Shown in pieces: positions 54,401 through 58,756 of a DNA stretch of 64,000 bases. Below the pieces are notes generated by a model, which worked only from the letters and a program-made list of their open reading frames with translations, had not been told where the DNA came from and searched no databases. The position numbers and the translations under genes are program-made. This DNA is from Mixophyes australis (lineage: Eukaryota > Chordata > Amphibia > Anura > Limnodynastidae). The stretch spans positions 295,087,565 to 295,151,564 of the forward strand of contig JAVHZZ010000003.1 of the NCBI GenBank assembly GCA_036250195.1, in the 5' to 3' direction. How positions within the stretch are numbered: position 1 is the stretch's first letter; every line of letters starts with the position of its first letter.

Positions 54401-57400
54401 CAGTATTTAACTTATGTACAAAACAGAATACTAATTTGCACTCCTTGCATTGTAACATGGTTTTGTCCAGGAGACTAAAATAAGAAGTTTCTCAAGTTAA
54501 GATCCTTAATGAATCAGGCCCAAGATTATTCCCAAATAAAACAAAAACTTTTTAGCTATGTGTTTTAACTTTTGTTTGAAGTTGCAAAGAAGATATCAGA
54601 CTGCTAATGGGAGAATATGCTGCCTTTTTTTCCAGAGTTCTCCAGAACAGCATACATCAAACTTTTGTGGTTTAATCGTACCGTTGTAACCAAAACTGCT
54701 ATTATTTTGAGCCATAGATGTAAACAGTATATAAAGTGTATCACAAATTAGTTATACAGTTTTTCTAATATTTTTTTACAATCTAGATTTACTGTATTCC
54801 ATGAGATGTTGAAGAGGCCAACAGGATGATGATGGCCTGTTCCCTGATATTGGTGTTTACTGATTCAATGTGGCTTTCAGAGCTTTATATCATGCTAGCT
54901 TCTTGATGCTTAAATACAATTTTTATTGACCTTTTTTGTCACTCATATTTTTCCATAGTAATGCAAATAACGTCTTGCACAAAATAGAGGAATAAGACAT
55001 ATTCAAATTCTGCAGGCTTTTTAGAAGCTTAGAAACAAAGATGGCCCTGCCTCAGTGGCTTTGTGTAGGTGGAAGAAAGTTCATATATCTTCTCCTCCAT
55101 TCTTCCCAAAAATCCCAATTTAAAAAATAGGATAATTTAGCCATCTGCTCATGCCACAGCCCGATGCACCTGGTCAACCCCCCCTCCCCCATCCTTCTGT
55201 TACTTGCTTCCTAATTGCTGGGCTTTGTCATTTTTTCCTAATGAAATTTGAACTGCAGAAAAGGTAATTATAAGGAGGGTATGTTTATCACATAATTAGA
55301 CTGATTCAATGCTATATTCAATGCTTTATTCTCAACTAACAATTGTGGCAGTATGTGTAAGAAAGGTATATAATATAACTTGGGAGTGCTTCTATATGGA
55401 ATGTGTCTGCCTACAATGTATATCATGGTGTTCACCGTACCCCACCAATAAACATCAAAATATACAAAAAAGGATATAACATGTTCTACACAATTGATCA
55501 TGTGACTTATACATCAATATGTTGCAAAAGTTTATACAAAATCACTTGAGAACAAGAAAAAGTCCAATAGCTTATTGTAGTGCACAGTGATTCTTCCACT
55601 TTGATGAATATTTTTCCAGTGAAATTTCAAATATTGTAGTATATAAAAAGCAAAAGAAAACATCTATAGTTTAATACTTTTAAACATATATTGAGATGTG
55701 ATCCAACAAAATATGTATTTTTCGTGATTAATCAAAATATGGATCTTCTTTTCTTCATAAGAGACGATAAAGATCACAGCCGATGCGTTTCAACCCGACT
55801 GTGTCTGTATCAAGACATAACCAGTATGTGGGCTGAAAGATCGCGATGAAACATGGATTTTGCTACCTGCCTAAATATAGCCTTTAGACAACAAATCTCC
55901 AAAGAATGAAGCAGTAGAAACATTTCACTAGGAAACAATATGTTCTTTTAATCACTATATCACATTATGTATCAATTGAATCAAACTGTGCCATAAAATA
56001 CTGTGTTTGTCATTGTTTTACAGACATTGTTAGCCTTGGTTAATTCTTTTCATGAGAAAATCACATCTCTAGAAGAAAAGGCATCAACAATGGAAAAACT
56101 AGGAAATAATGCCAGCAAAGCCACCATAAGTAAGTCAATGACAACAGTGTGGCAAAGGTGGACCAGGCTTCGCAATACAGCACGTGAACAGGAGAAAATA
56201 CTGGAGGAGGCTGTGCAGGAATGGAAGGAACTGAGTGATAAGGTACTACCTTTTATCAAAAAAAGCTGTCATCAATCACCATGCTTATACACATAATATC
56301 TCTTTTAACTGCCATTAATATGTTTATACAAATATAATAAGTTCTACAAGCATTTATGGCACAGCAATACAATGTGCATATTTCTCTGTGCTAAGTTGTG
56401 GTGTTTGATGATATGATCATGGGCCATGTTGTCTATACTTGCTCGTATTCAAACTTCTTCATGGCATCTTGTATAGCCTGTTGACACCATGTATTGTAAT
56501 TGCAGCCATGCTATGAATTTTTTTCCAACATCCAATTAGGGGACCCCGGGGACATTGGAGTATATTGTTGTTAGCCAGCTGCTGTCTGATGTAGGATTCG
56601 CATCGGCAGGTCAGTGGAGACATGTACGAAGCCCCACCGCCACCCCCTGTCGCCAGCATTGCTGATACAGACACAGTGTGTGTCTACAGCGTCACCGTTG
56701 TGCTCCGCTGCCGGTCTCTATGTGGCCACGGATGGGGGTGTTGTGACAGCTTGCGGGAAATTCAGTTGGCCTGCATAAATTCTGCAGCTTTGATTGGTGG
56801 GGCCTTGGTGATGCATAGAGGGGGCGGAGCTAGGGCTAACTAGCAACTTTTTTAAAGTGCCACACTCTTATCTCACCTACACTATACCCCAATATCCCCG
56901 ATGTCCTCCAATGTACTAGTAGAAATGGGTTTTCCGTAATATAAAAATCCTGTTTTATCCATCATAATAACCTAGATTGTCATTTGTTATTGAATTGCAG
57001 TCATAGTGACTATAAAGTCATTATATTTTTGCCTTTATATGTTTATCATGGGCATTACCTAATTGGTCTTATTCTCTATTTAAAATATTTTCAGTTTCAC
57101 TAGGGAGAATGTAAAGAGAAAAGATTGGGGAAATGGGAAAGGAGAACTAAAATTACGTGTCCTTTTAGATTTAATCAATCTGGTTTGTATTCTCAGATAC
57201 AGGATTCCACCTTAGCAATTGATCAGCTACAAGAACGCCTACCAGAAAGCTGTACTGAAAAGGCATCAAAGGCTGAACTGGTTGAGCTGCTGTATAGCAA
57301 TGAGGCTTTCTCTCGCGAGTTGGAGCAGCAGTACTCTGCAGTTAATCAGCTAAAACAACATGCTTTAAATGGTGTCCTCCGAGATATGGAAACTGAATCA

Positions 57401-58622
57401 GCTGCCCCAGAGGACCAGCCAGTCATTCAAGAAATAAAAGCCATGCTTGACAGGTGTTCAAAGTAAGAAATAAATATTATATTAATGGTGTATAGTAACT
57501 TGGGGCCTGATTCATTAAGGATCTTAATTTGAGGAACTTCTTATTTCAGTCTCCTGGACAAAACCATGTTACAATGCAAGGGGTGCAAATTAGTATTCTG
57601 TTTTGCACATAAGTGAAATACTGACTGTTTTTCCATGTAGCACACAAATACTTGAAAGCTTATTTGTACACTGAAATTTAAAGTTGATATTTGTGTGCTA
57701 CATGAAAAAACAGTCAGTATTTAACTTATGTGCATAACAGAATGCTAATTTGCACCCCTTGCATTGTACATGGTTTTGTCCAGGAGACTGAAATAAGAAG
57801 TTTCTTAAGTTAAGATCCTTAATGAATCAGGCCCTTGATGTTAAAGGTCAAAATAACACTTATGGCATCACAAGAACTTGTCAGATGCGTTCCAGCGCTG
57901 ACTTTCTATATAGATGTACAGTACTTAAAAGCATGCTTCTGGAAACTATCTCTGTAGCGTTAGCCCGAGCAAAGTGTTTAAAACATTTTTAGTATATTAG
58001 CCATACAAAAGCAAATAATGTTTTCAATTTAAATGATTAAAAAAAGGTATTTTTCGTTACGATTGGTTAACCAGCTTGTTTGTCCACACGTACTTGAGGA
58101 ACAAGCAGTGGGAGGATTACATATGACGTTAACCCCATTCTCAAACAGAAGAAGTGCTGAATATGCTCTATGCTGCTATTTTCCTGTTGGACATTTCTGG
58201 CATTGTAAACGTACATAATAAAATATTGATAGCCACTATTTGGATAATGAAATAGAACAAATTTTGTGTAATTGATGTTTTAATAAATTATTCATTTATG
58301 TTTTAATATATGTATAAGCATGCAACAGAAAGCAAACAAAAGCAAGAAACTTGTAGAGCAGGAACTGAAGGAACGAGAGGATGTGGAGCAGAAGTTAAAT
58401 GTAGTTAAAGCCTGGATCAAGGATTCCAAGGACAATTTATTGAAACCTGCATCAGAAACAGATGTGCAGTTGGAGGAATTTGAGGTACAGTATGAAAGAA
58501 TATTTACTTACTCAAGGGCTCAGTATTTGGAACAGTCAGTACTTCCACTTGTCCTAACTAATAGCGCAGGTCTCAGCAAACCATCAATAAGGTCGGAGTT
58601 GTGATCTAAATAATGTAAGATT

Positions 58623-58666
<44 letters not shown>

Positions 58667-58679
58667 TATATATATATAT

Positions 58680-58756
<77 letters not shown>

